DNA of 64,000 nucleotides from Erodium maritimum (Eukaryota; Streptophyta; Magnoliopsida; Geraniales; Geraniaceae). The stretch covers positions 52,384,546-52,448,545 of the forward strand of contig OY997589.1 of NCBI GenBank assembly GCA_963921825.1. The letters run 5' to 3'. Positions 38,261 to 49,060 of this stretch are shown one piece after another (the first letter of the stretch is position 1; every line of letters starts with the position of its first letter). The position numbers and the translations under genes are program-made. The notes under the pieces are model-generated. The model was not told where the DNA came from. It was given only the letters and a program-made list of their open reading frames with translations, and ran no database searches.

Positions 38261-40731
38261 AAGGTTTGTTTTGGAGGATAGGTTGGATGGAAAGGTATAA
38301 TGTGGAGTAGTTTTCATGGAGAATCAGCGGTGGATGACCGTTGTTTTGAGGTTGGTCCAGACATACTAGAGGTGGGCCAACCAATATTTAATGTCGGTCG
38401 GTCTATCTTGCAGGTTGGTCTCGACACGTTTTAGCTGGGCCGGCCGATACCTCGCATCGTTCGACATGTTATGCAGCACATTATTTCGCGGTCAGCCTTT
38501 TTCTCGGAAGCCGACAAACATTTGACTAGGCGACCTTTTAATTCTAATGAAACAAATTACTTGTCTGGATATCTTACCCCTAATAACGTGTTCTCTACCC
38601 TTACACCTATGAAATTTTTAAGTACTCTTGGGTCTTGGGATGAGGTATTTCCACTTTGGATTTGGACTAGTGCATGTTGGTGGTAGTGGATTCGCGAAAG
38701 AGATCATACATGAGGAGGATGTCATGGAGGTGGGTCGGAAGGTTTGTTTTGGAGGATAGGTTGGATGGAAAGGGATAATGTGGAGTAGTTTTGATGGAGA
38801 ATCATCGGTGGACGACCGTTGTTTTGAGGTTGGTCGAGACAGACTAGAGGTGGGCCGGCTAATATTTATTGTCGGTCGGTTTGTCTTGCAGGTTGGTCTC
38901 GACACGTTTGATCTGGGCCGGCCGATACCTCGCATCGTTCGACATGTTATGCAACACATTATTTCGCGGTCAGCCTTTTTCTCGGAAGCCCAACCAATTT
39001 GACTAGGCGACCTTTCAATTCCAATGAAACAAATTACTTGTCTGGATATCTTGCCACTAATAACGTGTTCTCTACCCTTACACCTATGAAATTTATAAGT
39101 AGGCTTGGGACTTGGGATGAGGTATTTACACTTTGGAGTTGGAAGGTTTGTTTTGGAGGATAGGTTGGATGGAAAGGTATAATGTGGAGTAGTTTTCATG
39201 GAGAATCAGCGGTGGATGACCGTTGTTTTGAGGTTGGTCCAGACATACTAGAGGTGGGCCAACCAATATTTAATGTCGGTCGGTCTATCTTGCAGGTTGG
39301 TCTCGACACGTTTTAGCTGGGCCGGCCGATACCTCGCATCGTTCGACATGTTATGCAGCACATTATTTCGCGGTCAGCCTTTTTCTCGGAAGCCGACAAA
39401 CATTTGACTAGGCGACCTTTTAATTCTAATGAAACAAATTACTTGTCTGGATATCTTACCCCTAATAACGTGTTCTCTACCCTTACACCTATGAAATTTT
39501 TAAGTACTCTTGGGTCTTGGGATGAGGTATTTCCACTTTGGATTTGGACTAGTGCATGTTGGTGGTAGTGGATTCGCGAAAGAGATCATACATGAGGAGG
39601 ATGTCATGGAGGTGGGTCGGAAGGTTTGTTTTGGAGGATAGGTTGGATGGAAAGGGATAATGTGGAGTAGTTTTGATGGAGAATCATCGGTGGACGACCG
39701 TTGTTTTGAGGTTGGTCGAGACAGACTAGAGGTGGGCCGGCTAATATTTATTGTCGGTCGGTTTGTCTTGCAGGTTGGTCTCGACACGTTTGATCTGGGC
39801 CGGCCGATACCTCGCATCGTTCGACATGTTATGCAACACATTATTTCGCGGTCAGCCTTTTTCTCGGAAGCCCAACCAATTTGACTAGGCGACCTTTCAA
39901 TTCCAATGAAACAAATTACTTGTCTGGATATCTTGCCACTAATAACGTGTTCTCTACCCTTACACCTATGAAATTTATAAGTAGGCTTGGGACTTGGGAT
40001 GAGGTATTTACACTTTGGAGTTGGAAGGTTTGTTTTGGAGGATAGGTTGGATGGAAAGGTATAATGTGGAGTAGTTTTCATGGAGAATCAGCGGTGGATG
40101 ACCGTTGTTTTGAGGTTGGTCCAGACATACTAGAGGTGGGCCAACCAATATTTAATGTCGGTCGGTCTATCTTGCAGGTTGGTCTCGACACGTTTTAGCT
40201 GGGCCGGCCGATACCTCGCATCGTTCGACATGTTATGCAGCACATTATTTCGCGGTCAGCCTTTTTCTCGGAAGCCGACAAACATTTGACTAGGCGACCT
40301 TTTAATTCTAATGAAACAAATTACTTGTCTGGATATCTTACCCCTAATAACGTGTTCTCTACCCTTACACCTATGAAATTTTTAAGTACTCTTGGGTCTT
40401 GGGATGAGGTATTTCCACTTTGGATTTGGACTAGTGCATGTTGGTGGTAGTGGATTCGCGAAAGAGATCATACATGAGGAGGATGTCATGGAGGTGGGTC
40501 GGAAGGTTTGTTTTGGAGGATAGGTTGGATGGAAAGGGATAATGTGGAGTAGTTTTGATGGAGAATCATCGGTGGACGACCGTTGTTTTGAGGTTGGTCG
40601 AGACAGACTAGAGGTGGGCCGGCTAATATTTATTGTCGGTCGGTTTGTCTTGCAGGTTGGTCTCGACACGTTTGATCTGGGCCGGCCGATACCTCGCATC
40701 GTTCGACATGTTATGCAACACATTATTTCGC
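38261..40731. repeat. Higher-order repeat: 882-bp dimer carrying a 75-bp deletion
   Basis: Copies at 38261-39142 and 39143-40024, then a partial third from 40025 to about 40,731. Each full copy holds one ordinary monomer plus one shortened monomer in which GAGTTGG joins directly to AAGGTTTG, removing the segment that normally lies between them. The deletion junctions at about 38,260, 39,142 and 40,024 are exactly 882 bp apart. A short GGA match at both deletion ends suggests microhomology or slippage. The copies look identical where compared. Confidence 0.9.
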
Positions 40732-41796
40732 GATCAGCCTTTTTCTCGGAAGACCGACCAATATTTGACTAGGCGACCTTTCAATTCTAATTGAACAAAT
40801 TACTTTTCTGCATATCTTACCCCTAATAACGTGTTCTCTACCCTTACACCTATGAAATTTATAAGTACGCTTGGGACTTGGGATGAGGTATTTCCATTTT
40901 GGAGCTGGACTAGTGCATGTTGGTGGTAGTGGATTCGCGAAAGAGATCATACAGGAGGAGGATGTCATGGAGGTGGGTCGGAAGGTTTGTTTTTGAGGAT
41001 AGGTTGGATGGAAAGGGATAATGTGGAGTAGTTTTGATGGAGAATCATCGGTGGACGACCGTTGTTTTGAGGTTGGTCGAGACAGACTAGAGGTGGGCCG
41101 GCTAATATTTATTGTCGGTCGGTTTGTCTTGCAGGTTGGTCTCGACACGTTTGAGCTGGGCCGGCCGATACCTCGCATCGTTCGACATGTTATGCAACAC
41201 ATTATTTCGCGATCAGCCTTTTTCTCGGAAGACCGACCAATATTTGACTAGGCGACCTTTCAATTCTAATTGAACAAATTACTTTTCTGCATATCTTACC
41301 CCTAATAACGTGTTCTCTACCCTTACACCTATGAAATTTATAAGTACGCTTGGGACTTGGGATGAGGTATTTCCCTTTTGGAGCTGGACTAGTGCATGTT
41401 GGTGGTAGTGGATTCGCGAAAGAGATCATACAGGAGGAGGATGTCATGGAGGTGGGTCGGAAGGTTTGTTTTGGAGGATAGGTTGGATGGAAAGGGATAA
41501 TGTGGAGTAGTTTTGATGGAGAATCATCGGTGGACGACCGTTGTTTTGAGGTTGGTCGAGACAGACTAGAGGTGGGCCGGCTAATATTTATTGTCGGTCG
41601 GTTTGTCTTGCCGGTTGGTCTCGACACGTTTGAGATGGGCCGGCTGATACCTCGCATCGTTCGACATGTTATGCAACACATTATTTCGCGGTCAGCCTTT
41701 TTCTCGGAAGTCCAACCAATTTGACTAGGCGACCTTTCAATTCCAATGAAACAAATTACTTGTCTGGATATCTTGCCCCTAATAACGTGTTCTCTA
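40542..41796. repeat. Satellite block ending at the retrotransposon insertion
   Basis: Monomers at 40542, 41021 and 41500. The first two are nearly identical (479-bp offset, both with CGCGATCAGCC and TTTTCTGCATATC). The third is cut after 297 bp by the retrotransposon and continues on the other side from 50,743. Confidence 0.85.
41792..41796. repeat. Target-site duplication, left copy (CTCTA)
   Basis: CTCTA directly before the LTR terminus at 41,797, matched by CTCTA at 50738-50742. The undisturbed monomer reads GTGTTCTCTACCCTTACACC, so a single CTCTA was duplicated on insertion. Five bases is the usual length for copia integrases. Confidence 0.95.
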
Positions 41797-43472
41797 TGTT
41801 GGGTCTCGATGGAGGGTATGAACACATACTTGCAGCGGAAATAACTCGAGACCATGTCATAGAACACTACCAAATATTAGATACACAAGAAAATAAACAA
41901 TATGGATGTTTCCTTACCAACTAGTTCAAGAAAAGGAAGAGAACACCAAAGAAACGATGATCGGCTTGAGTCTCCAAGACGCCTACGTATCCAAATGGAA
42001 TCAAAGCCACGTAGTTCTTCTTTAGATGACTCAAGAACACAACAAGAGGGGGGAAAAGTGCCAAACTCGAAATTGTAGTGTGAGAGGGAGAGAAGTTGTG
42101 TTTCTATTCTTGTCTTGTGATTTGTTGTAGGAAAAAGATGACTTAAACCATCAACAACCATCAAGGACAAGTAAGGTGTGAAGCATGGTGTGAAGTAAGA
42201 CAAGCATGGTGCTAAGTATGGCAAGACAAGATGGGTTAGGTGGTGAATCACCAACACCTTAATCCTTGTCTTGCTTACTTAGTACTAATTAATCAAGACT
42301 TGATTAATTAGTTCCATGGGCCTTGGTTGCATGGGCCTTTCATGGGCCTCTTGGAACATGGCCCATAGCCATTCCCAACGAGGTCCCGTGACGTGCTCAT
42401 CGCCTCCAAGCCTTCCATACCGGAAATGTCCAACATTATCCGACGCGATCAATCCCAAGACTCCAAGCCTTGTCTTGATCCGTAATGTCCTATTCACTTA
42501 CGGGCACATGACCCAAAACCCAGTTTTGGTCATGTCCCGAGACAACTCTCTTTTGGCCATTCTCCATAAATGTGTCAATGAGTTTCATCCTTCGGTGTGA
42601 CCCTTAGGTCTATGCATGTCGATAGATCAACGTAAAATCCCATTTTACTTGATCCTATATAAGTGGCAACTAACGAGACTTTAGTATTGCCTGACACTAC
42701 ATAGCGAATCGAACCAATCGATTCTAACCTTTCCGTCCTCCCTGTCATTATCCTTTTATCTCCGATATCCTGATTGAGATAAGGCATAGAGCCGTCATCC
42801 TTATTATTCTCAATCACTGTTCCTTGATATGTGAGATGACTGAATATATGATACCTAGTATCATGTGCATGGCCATGCTATTCTTTCAGTCACTCTCGAT
42901 CAAGCGGCCGAGAACCGATATCTTTCCCATACCTCAGTATGAGGGATAAATCCCTTAGCCGTCTTTCGTGTCACTCATGCAACCCGTCCCCAAGCCAATC
43001 CTGGCCGTTATGGAAGCCCTGTTACGGACAACGTTAGGCTCAGGTCAAACTTAGTTGTTGACTGCATAGTGATCACAAAGACTCCTTGGTCTAAGGATAC
43101 ATGACAAGCTACGACACTGAATATGTTAATGACTCAATCTATGGCACACATTCAGGGCGGGTCGTCCAATATCATGTCCCACATGATATCTATGATCAGA
43201 CTCCGGAATCCCATTCCAATGACTAACAGAACGTAAGCCATGAAGAGCCATCTTTCATACTAGTCGCTTCTAGTGAAGCTTTATTGACTAGGGACCCATC
43301 GAGTGTGATCCATCTCGATCTATGGTTCTATTCGCATGGTGGGCATAGATCAGAAATCACATCGATATATTACTCCAACACATAAGTAATAGAAAGCCGC
43401 TTTAATCTTATTGCTAATGATGATATATACATTTGTACATTTATGATTGAACTACGGGCACTAAGACTAACA
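41797..43472 (-). repeat. 3' LTR of the copia element (1,676 bp)
   Basis: Left-hand copy, the 3' LTR in the element's own orientation. It begins TGTTGGGTCTCGATGGAGGG and ends GACTAACA on the plus strand, so the termini are TG and CA. It matches 49062-50737 at a constant offset of 7,265 bp. The only difference I found is T at 43,436 versus G at 50,701. Confidence 0.97.
42284..42312. other. Perfect palindrome in the 3' LTR
   Basis: Arms of 14 bp (42284-42297 and 42299-42312) pair perfectly around a single central base: ACTAATTAATCAAG, then A, then its reverse complement. It is AT-rich and could form a hairpin or bind a dimeric protein. The same palindrome is at 49549-49577 in the other LTR. 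Confidence 0.85.
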
Positions 43473-43483
43473 ATCTCCCACTT
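43473..43483 (-). other. Polypurine tract
   Basis: On the minus strand AAGTGGGAGAT sits directly before the TG of the 3' LTR, the position and composition expected for the plus-strand primer of a plant copia element. The gag-pol stop codon is three bases upstream of it. Confidence 0.88.
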
Positions 43484-43486
43484 GCC

Positions 43487-46400
43487 CTAGTTCCAATCTA
43501 AACTCCAATCTATTCCCATTGACCTTACATGCCTCTCATGTTTAGGCAACGATAGTGCCTTAGTCAACGGGTCGGCTATGTTATCATCAGTTGCAATATA
43601 GGTGATCTTCACATCGCCTCGGTTCAGTATCTCTCTGATGAGGTGATATCGCCGCAGTACATGTTTGGATTTGTTATGCGATCTGGGCTTTTTAGCTTGC
43701 GCAATAGCCCCTGTGTTGTCGCAAAATAGGTTCACCGGGCTGGATGGGTTTTTGATTACACCCAACCCTGCCGTGAACTTCCTAATCCACACAGCCTCCT
43801 TGGCCGCCTCTGCAGCCGCTATGTACTCGGCCTCTGTCGTGGAGTCAGCGACGGTGTCTTGCTTCACGCTCTTCCAGCTGAAAGCTCCGCCATTCAGCGT
43901 GAACACATATCCTGACTGACTTCTAAAGTCATCTGGATCTGTCTGGAAACTAGCGTCTACATATCCATTAACAACTAGTTCAGAATCATCTTTTCCCCCG
44001 TACACTAGAAACGCGTCCTTAGTTCTTCTCAAATATTTGAGAATCGCTTTGACCGCTATCCAGTGTTCCTCACCAGGGTTAGACTGATGTCTGCTGGTAC
44101 AACTCAAGGCATATGAGACATCCGGTCTCGTGCATATCATGGAATACATGATCGATCCTACCGCCGAAGCGTATGGGATTCGCATCATTCTTTTCAGCTC
44201 ATCAGGTGTCTTAGGACACTGAGTCTTGCTGAGATGAACGCCATGACGTGCGGGTAAGAGTCCTTTCTTGGAATCAAGCATTGAGAACCTACTCAATACC
44301 TTGTTCACATAGGTGCTTTGACTTAAACCCAAGACCCTCTTGGTGCGATCTCTATATATCTTAATCCCTAAGATATAAGCAGCATCGCCTAAGTCCTTCA
44401 TTGAGAAACACTTCCCTAACCAAGCTTTAGTCTCGTGCAAGGTTGGGATGTCGTTTCCAATGAGTAGTATGTCATCGACATACAACACCAGAAAGGTAAT
44501 CATACCCCCATTTGCCTTCTTGTAAACGCAAGGTTCATCTTCATTCTTGATAAAGCCAAATCCAATTACAGCTTCATCAAAACGAAGGTTCCAACTCCGA
44601 GAAGCTTGTTTCAATCCATAAATGGATTTCAACAACTTACAAATCTTTCCCTTATTCTTCGGATCGACAAAACCTTCGGGTTGAGACATATAAACGTCCT
44701 CCGACAAATTTCCGTTTAGGAAAGCGGTTTTGACATCCATTTGCCATATCTCGTAATCGTGATATGCAGCTATGGCAAGAAGAATTCGGATAGATTTGAC
44801 CATAGCCACTGGGGAAAAGGTTTCCTCATAGTCAATCCCTTGGATCTGCCTATAACCTTTCGCCACCAGTCGGGCTTTGTAGGTCTGAGGGTTGCCTTCC
44901 ATGTCCATCTTCACCTTGAAGATCCATTTGCATCCGATGGTTCTTACACCACCGATGGGATCAACCAGTTCCCAGACTTGGTTGTCCGACATGGATTGCA
45001 TTTCCTCCCTCATGGCTCCCAGCCATAACTCAGAGTCGGGTCCGTCCACAGCTTCCTGAAATGTAGCTGGATCATCGTGATCCACCACAAGCTCACCGTC
45101 ACCTCCAGACACAAAGTAACCATATCTCGGAGGTGGACGACTAACCCTTTCAGATCGCCTTGGACCTTCTGGAATTGTTGCAGGAACTGGTCCTTGCTCT
45201 ACGACCATCTCAGGCTCTTCTACAGGGTTGTCCAGTGGATCAGTTGGATCTGTACCACCCTGAATTTCTTCTAGATGTACAACCCTCCCACTGACGTCTT
45301 TGGAAATAAACTCCCTTTCCATAAAGACCCCACCCCGAGCGACGAACACCGTGTTCTCGCTGGGTTTGTAGAAGTAGTACCCCATTGTTTCTTTGGGATA
45401 CCCAACGAAGGTGCATTTATCAGATCTTGGTTCGAGCTTAGTCGGAACTAAACGTTTCACATAAGCCTCGCAACCCCAAATCTTTAGGAAGGACAAAACG
45501 GGCTTTCTCCCGCGCCATTTCTCAAATGGTGTCCCTTCCACAGCCTTCGTCGGAGCCCGATTCAAAATGAATGCGGCCGTCTCCAGAGCATAACCCCAGA
45601 AAGAGATTGGGAGATCAGTCCCACTAATCATGGACCGGACCATATCCAATAAAGTCCGATTTCTCCGTTCGGACACACCATTCAATTGTGGTGTTCCGGG
45701 AGGAGTCCATTCCGAAAGGATCCCACTTTCTGCTAGATGATCTAAAAACTCTGTGGTCAAGTATTCTCCACCTCGATCTGATCGAAGTGCTTTAATACTT
45801 TTCCCGAGCTGGTTTTCTACTTCCGTCTTAAACTCTTTGAATTTATCAAAAGCTTCAGACTTATGTCTCATCAAATAGACATAACCATATCTACTGAAGT
45901 CGTCAGTAAATGTGATAAAGTAGCTAAAACCCCTCCTGGCAAGTGTGCTCATTGGTCCACACACATCCGAGTGTATTAGCCCCAATAAGTCACCCGCCCT
46001 TTCACCGCGACCGATGAAGGGCGCTTTAGTCAGTTTTCCCATCAAACAAGATTCGCATCTATCAATCGAATGAAATTCGAATGGACTAAGAAGTCCACAC
46101 TTGTGAAGTGTTGATATGCGTTTCTCGTTTATGTGGCCTAAACGACAATGCCATAAAAGAGTTTGGTCTAAATCATTGGACTTAGACCTCTTGGTATTTA
46201 CATTATATATAGAGCTTGAGGCATTGTTATCCATATCCAATATGTACAATCCTCCAACCATTTTGGCGCTAGCATAAAATATATCATTGCATAAAATATT
46301 GAAAATCCCATTTCCAACATCAAAATTGTATCCTTCCTTGTCCAACAAAGAAATAGATACAATATTCCTACTGAAAGTAGGTACACAATATACATTGTTC

Positions 46401-47512
46401 AAAACAAAAACTAGCCCACTTGGCAAAAGAAGACTTATGGATCCTACAGCAGTCGCCACAACTCTAGTCTTGTTGCCCACTCTGAGGTCCACCTCGTCCT
46501 TCTTCAAGCTTCTCCTACCTTCCAGCCACTGCACATTAGTACAAATGTGAGATTCAGCCCCGGTATCCAATACCCATGAATCTTTGGAAGTAGTGAGATT
46601 TAGCTCTATAAAGAAAATACCTGATGAAGGCACAGTCCCACCGCCCTTCTTCAGATCATCCAGAAACTTCCTGCAATCTTTCTTCCAGTGACCAGGCTGT
46701 TGACAGTAGAAGCAGACATTCTCGACATCCTTCCCCTTCCTTGAGGACTCCCCGGTCCTAGGAGGGTTAGGACGCTTCGGATGCCTCATCTTTCCTGCCA
46801 AGTGCATAGGGGCCTTGCCCTTACCACTAACAGTTCCCTTATTCTTGAAACTGTTTCCCTGTCTGACCATCAGAACATCCTTGGATCCCTGATCCTTGAC
46901 GTTCTTTTCAGCAGTTACCAACATTCCATGCAACTCTGAAATGGTCTTGTCCATATCGTGCATATGATAGTTCATGACGAACGTAGCATATGAACGAGGA
47001 AGGGAACGCAGAACCACATCCGCTGCCATCTCGTTCTCTATCTTAAGACCCAGTCGATTAAGATGTTCGAGATGCCCCTTCATCTTTAGGACATGAGGAC
47101 CCACGGAGACTCCTGCTGACATTTTGCAGGAGAGAAGTTCATTAAGGACATTGTATCTCACGATACGTGCCCTTTCCTTGAACATACCCTTTATGATCCC
47201 CATCATAGTATAGGGGTCATCAGAGTACTCCATGAACTGGTCTTGGAGATCAGACTCCATGCAGCCCAGCATAATACATGCCACATCTATAGAATCGCTA
47301 AGGTGCTTTTGGTATGCATCCTTAACGGCCCTAATGGCATTATTAGCTGGCTCCTCAGGGATAGCCTGGTCTAGGACATATTCTTTGCGCTCGAATTTGA
47401 GGACTATCCTCAAGTTTCTGTCCCAGTCCAAGTAGTTTGTCCCACTTAGCTTGATCTTATCAAGAATGGTTTTTAGTGACAAACTACTATTGTTCGCTGA
47501 AGTACTTGCCAT
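43487..47512 (-). CDS. Copia gag-pol polyprotein (1,341 aa), intact
   Basis: Single polyprotein that would be cleaved into capsid and enzymes needed to copy and integrate the element. Visible parts in order: a Gag region (about residues 1-260); a CX2CX4HX4C zinc knuckle (267-280); aspartic protease with DTGA (316-319); the integrase zinc-binding region with H455, H460, C486 and C489; the integrase core with D516, D579 and E615 (35 residues between the last two); a GKRP-like region written WRGRKPVLSF (666-675); reverse transcriptase with D926 and YVDD (1011-1014); and RNase H with D1186, E1227 and D1265. No stop or frameshift is seen. The start is the first Met of a typical Gag opening and has no in-frame rival upstream. 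The integrase motif reads GTPQLNGVSE, where related elements, as I recall them, have W at residue 610. The stop lies three bases from the polypurine tract. Confidence 0.96.
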   Translation of the reverse strand: MASTSANNSSLSLKTILDKIKLSGTNYLDWDRNLRIVLKFERKEYVLDQAIPEEPANNAIRAVKDAYQKHLSDSIDVACIMLGCMESDLQDQFMEYSDDPYTMMGIIKGMFKERARIVRYNVLNELLSCKMSAGVSVGPHVLKMKGHLEHLNRLGLKIENEMAADVVLRSLPRSYATFVMNYHMHDMDKTISELHGMLVTAEKNVKDQGSKDVLMVRQGNSFKNKGTVSGKGKAPMHLAGKMRHPKRPNPPRTGESSRKGKDVENVCFYCQQPGHWKKDCRKFLDDLKKGGGTVPSSGIFFIELNLTTSKDSWVLDTGAESHICTNVQWLEGRRSLKKDEVDLRVGNKTRVVATAVGSISLLLPSGLVFVLNNVYCVPTFSRNIVSISLLDKEGYNFDVGNGIFNILCNDIFYASAKMVGGLYILDMDNNASSSIYNVNTKRSKSNDLDQTLLWHCRLGHINEKRISTLHKCGLLSPFEFHSIDRCESCLMGKLTKAPFIGRGERAGDLLGLIHSDVCGPMSTLARRGFSYFITFTDDFSRYGYVYLMRHKSEAFDKFKEFKTEVENQLGKSIKALRSDRGGEYLTTEFLDHLAESGILSEWTPPGTPQLNGVSERRNRTLLDMVRSMISGTDLPISFWGYALETAAFILNRAPTKAVEGTPFEKWRGRKPVLSFLKIWGCEAYVKRLVPTKLEPRSDKCTFVGYPKETMGYYFYKPSENTVFVARGGVFMEREFISKDVSGRVVHLEEIQGGTDPTDPLDNPVEEPEMVVEQGPVPATIPEGPRRSERVSRPPPRYGYFVSGGDGELVVDHDDPATFQEAVDGPDSELWLGAMREEMQSMSDNQVWELVDPIGGVRTIGCKWIFKVKMDMEGNPQTYKARLVAKGYRQIQGIDYEETFSPVAMVKSIRILLAIAAYHDYEIWQMDVKTAFLNGNLSEDVYMSQPEGFVDPKNKGKICKLLKSIYGLKQASRSWNLRFDEAVIGFGFIKNEDEPCVYKKANGGMITFLVLYVDDILLIGNDIPTLHETKAWLGKCFSMKDLGDAAYILGIKIYRDRTKRVLGLSQSTYVNKVLSRFSMLDSKKGLLPARHGVHLSKTQCPKTPDELKRMMRIPYASAVGSIMYSMICTRPDVSYALSCTSRHQSNPGEEHWIAVKAILKYLRRTKDAFLVYGGKDDSELVVNGYVDASFQTDPDDFRSQSGYVFTLNGGAFSWKSVKQDTVADSTTEAEYIAAAEAAKEAVWIRKFTAGLGVIKNPSSPVNLFCDNTGAIAQAKKPRSHNKSKHVLRRYHLIREILNRGDVKITYIATDDNIADPLTKALSLPKHERHVRSMGIDWSLDWN

Positions 47513-47830
47513 TTGATCTACACGACAAACAAAATATAATCAGTAAACTGAATAAATTTTATGAAGATCAAGTTCAAACACCAACCAATTGATTCTAAAC
47601 CTTTAGAACCTAAAACCAAGATCCTTGATTCACCCGATTAAGCTGAACTAATGCTCACTACTTAATCGAGCTATGTAGGTAGGACTCCATCCAATCACAT
47701 CCAATGTGACTCTTGGCTAGGGTATGTACTCATGTACACGGCTTACCCTATCTAATACCCTAGCTCAACCTCAGGCTGAGAATCGTAGTCGGGTCCACCA
47801 ATTTTCAACTATGGCCCGTCACTATGTGGG

Positions 47831-47919
47831 TGCTCCGCTAATGCGCACGACACCTACACATGTCGTCCAAACCTACTACCCCGCTTTCCCATGGATGCTC
47901 CGCTAATGCGCACGACACC
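47831..47919. repeat. 24-bp direct repeat in the leader
   Basis: A 24-bp sequence starting TGCTCCGCTAATGCGCACGA occurs at 47831-47854 and again, unchanged, at 47896-47919. The spacing between starts is 65 bp. It lies in the element's untranslated leader; its role is unknown. Confidence 0.85.
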
Positions 47920-48038
47920 CATAGGACGGGGAGGTAGTAAGGTGTTGATAATTGGGAGGTATCGGACATGACCCGTTTTTACTTGTCCGGTTGTGTTTTA
48001 AACTTTTGGCACATCCTAGATGCGATGAGCACATCAAC

Positions 48039-48120
48039 TACATTCCAAATGTAATGATGCCTCCAATTACATCCAATGTAATTCTTCCTTCGAACCCGTC
48101 AACTACATCCAATGTAATGA
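48039..48120. repeat. Repeated ACATCCAATGTAA motifs in the leader
   Basis: Near-copies occur at about 48,040 (ACATTCCAAATGTAATGA), 48,069 (ACATCCAATGTAAT) and 48,104 (ACATCCAATGTAATGA). A fourth, weaker copy lies near 47,697. Each contains the short inverted pair ACAT/ATGT, so small stem-loops are possible in the RNA. Confidence 0.6.
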
Positions 48121-49047
48121 CGATTCTAAGGGCTCACAGACAATGATTAAAACCAATTTTATCTTTGCATGTGAGGTGATATGCTCGGTAAATTAAGTTA
48201 AGCATGCAATTCTAAAACACATAGAAAAGATCATGCAAAAACTAAACCAAGCATAAAGCGTTAAATATGTACATAATAGCCCACTAAACTAACTCCCACT
48301 AGCTTCTTGAGCTCCACCGACTCCAAGCCGATGTCAAAACCCGAGAAGCCACCAAATGACCTTTTCGCCCTTTCTTCGTCTTGAGTAAAATATTACAATT
48401 TAATACACGACTCGCAGGTCGGGAATTAATAAATATTACAAATAAGTGGTACGACGAGCACACCTCAAAAAAAATAATTACACGCTAACTCTAACGGCTC
48501 GCAGGCCGTGAAAAGCGATAAATAATTAAATCAAACTCGGGGCTATTATGTACACCATGCCAACATCACATCACACATCGTGTTATCAAACAAGCATGTT
48601 ATCAAACATCATGTGATTTTCCGGTTTTAATTAATTGCCAAGTTTCGAAAATTTTTGATACTCGGTTTATCGAAACCGTTCAAAATTGAAACTTTTGAAC
48701 ATTTGATTTTTGAGTTCATCAAGACGGTTCCAAACTCGTCATGACTAACAAAACGGTTTAGCTCGGCATATTGACCATCCAATGGTCATGCTTGGCCTAG
48801 CTCCGTCCAACGGAGCCCCGTTCGGTCCCGGTTTCGGCTCCCCGAGAGTCCCGCTCCCGAGACCCGAAAAATCAAATTTTTTTCAAAAATTCCAGATTTG
48901 ATAAACTTTTCAAAAATTCATTTTTCATGCATTAAACCCATAAACAAGAATTTAAAACATGTTATCAAACAATTTAGCAAATTAACATGCAAAACCGAAA
49001 CTAGCAAGCAAAACCGAAAGTTCTCTTGTGAATCCCGAAGGTAGCAC

Positions 49048-49060
49048 GGCTCTGATACCA
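49048..49060 (-). other. Primer-binding site, initiator tRNA-Met
   Basis: On the minus strand this reads TGGTATCAGAGCC, complementary to the 3' end of plant initiator methionine tRNA (ending GGCTCTGATACCA). It lies one base inside the 5' LTR and would prime minus-strand DNA synthesis. The match stops after 13 bases. Confidence 0.93.

Larger units (their letters stand above)
1..41796. repeat. Left satellite array, ~479-bp monomer
   Basis: Head-to-tail tandem array of a monomer of about 479 bp, roughly 87 copies, all in the same orientation. Taking the phase at the recurring ATGTGGAGTAG motif, successive copies begin for example at 547, 1026, 2476, 11591, 12070, 12549, 13028, 18293, 18772 and 19251. 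Most monomers are 475-480 bp; some are 490-491 bp because of a 12-bp insertion. Short open frames appear in three or more overlapping frames on both strands. Because 479 is not a multiple of three, no frame continues from one monomer to the next, so I call no genes here. I do not recognise the satellite family. A pericentromeric, centromeric or knob location is plausible but cannot be seen from the sequence. Confidence 0.97.
47513..49047 (-). other. Untranslated leader of the copia element (~1.5 kb)
   Basis: Region between the primer-binding site and the gag start. It has no convincing reading frame in the element's orientation. It contains a 24-bp direct repeat, several ACATCCAATGTAA-like motifs and two related CTCGCAGGTCG / CTCGCAGGCCG motifs. 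Leaders of this length occur in BARE/Angela-type elements and carry packaging and dimerisation signals, but none can be identified here by eye. Confidence 0.8.

Noticed and set aside
37598..38317. 239-codon minus-strand open frame
   Set aside because: It spans monomer boundaries, arises next to the 75-bp deletion that changes the frame, and consists of the same satellite peptide seen in many other frames. There is no start context, domain or conservation.
1..41796. CRISPR-like array
   Set aside because: The repeats are contiguous 479-bp monomers without unique spacers, and the window is plant DNA.
41202..41873. 223-codon minus-strand open frame across the LTR junction
   Set aside because: It joins LTR sequence to satellite sequence at the insertion point, so it is a chance read-through of two unrelated repeats.
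41877..42257. 126-codon minus-strand frame in the LTR, repeated at 49142-49522
   Set aside because: It occurs in both LTRs simply because they are copies. It has no recognisable domain and lies in the untranslated part of the LTR.
42285..42817. Other short LTR frames (42285-42497, 42316-42600, 42575-42817) and their copies
   Set aside because: Overlapping frames on both strands, no domain, duplicated only by the LTR structure.
43280..43285. AATAAA-like polyadenylation signal on the minus strand of the 3' LTR
   Set aside because: It lies about 190 bp from the LTR start in element orientation, upstream of the likely transcription start, so it is unlikely to be the element's polyadenylation signal.
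43665..47435. Plus-strand frames within the element (for example 43665-43919, 44741-45028, 45077-45274, 47232-47435)
   Set aside because: These are antisense shadows of the gag-pol frame with no domains of their own.
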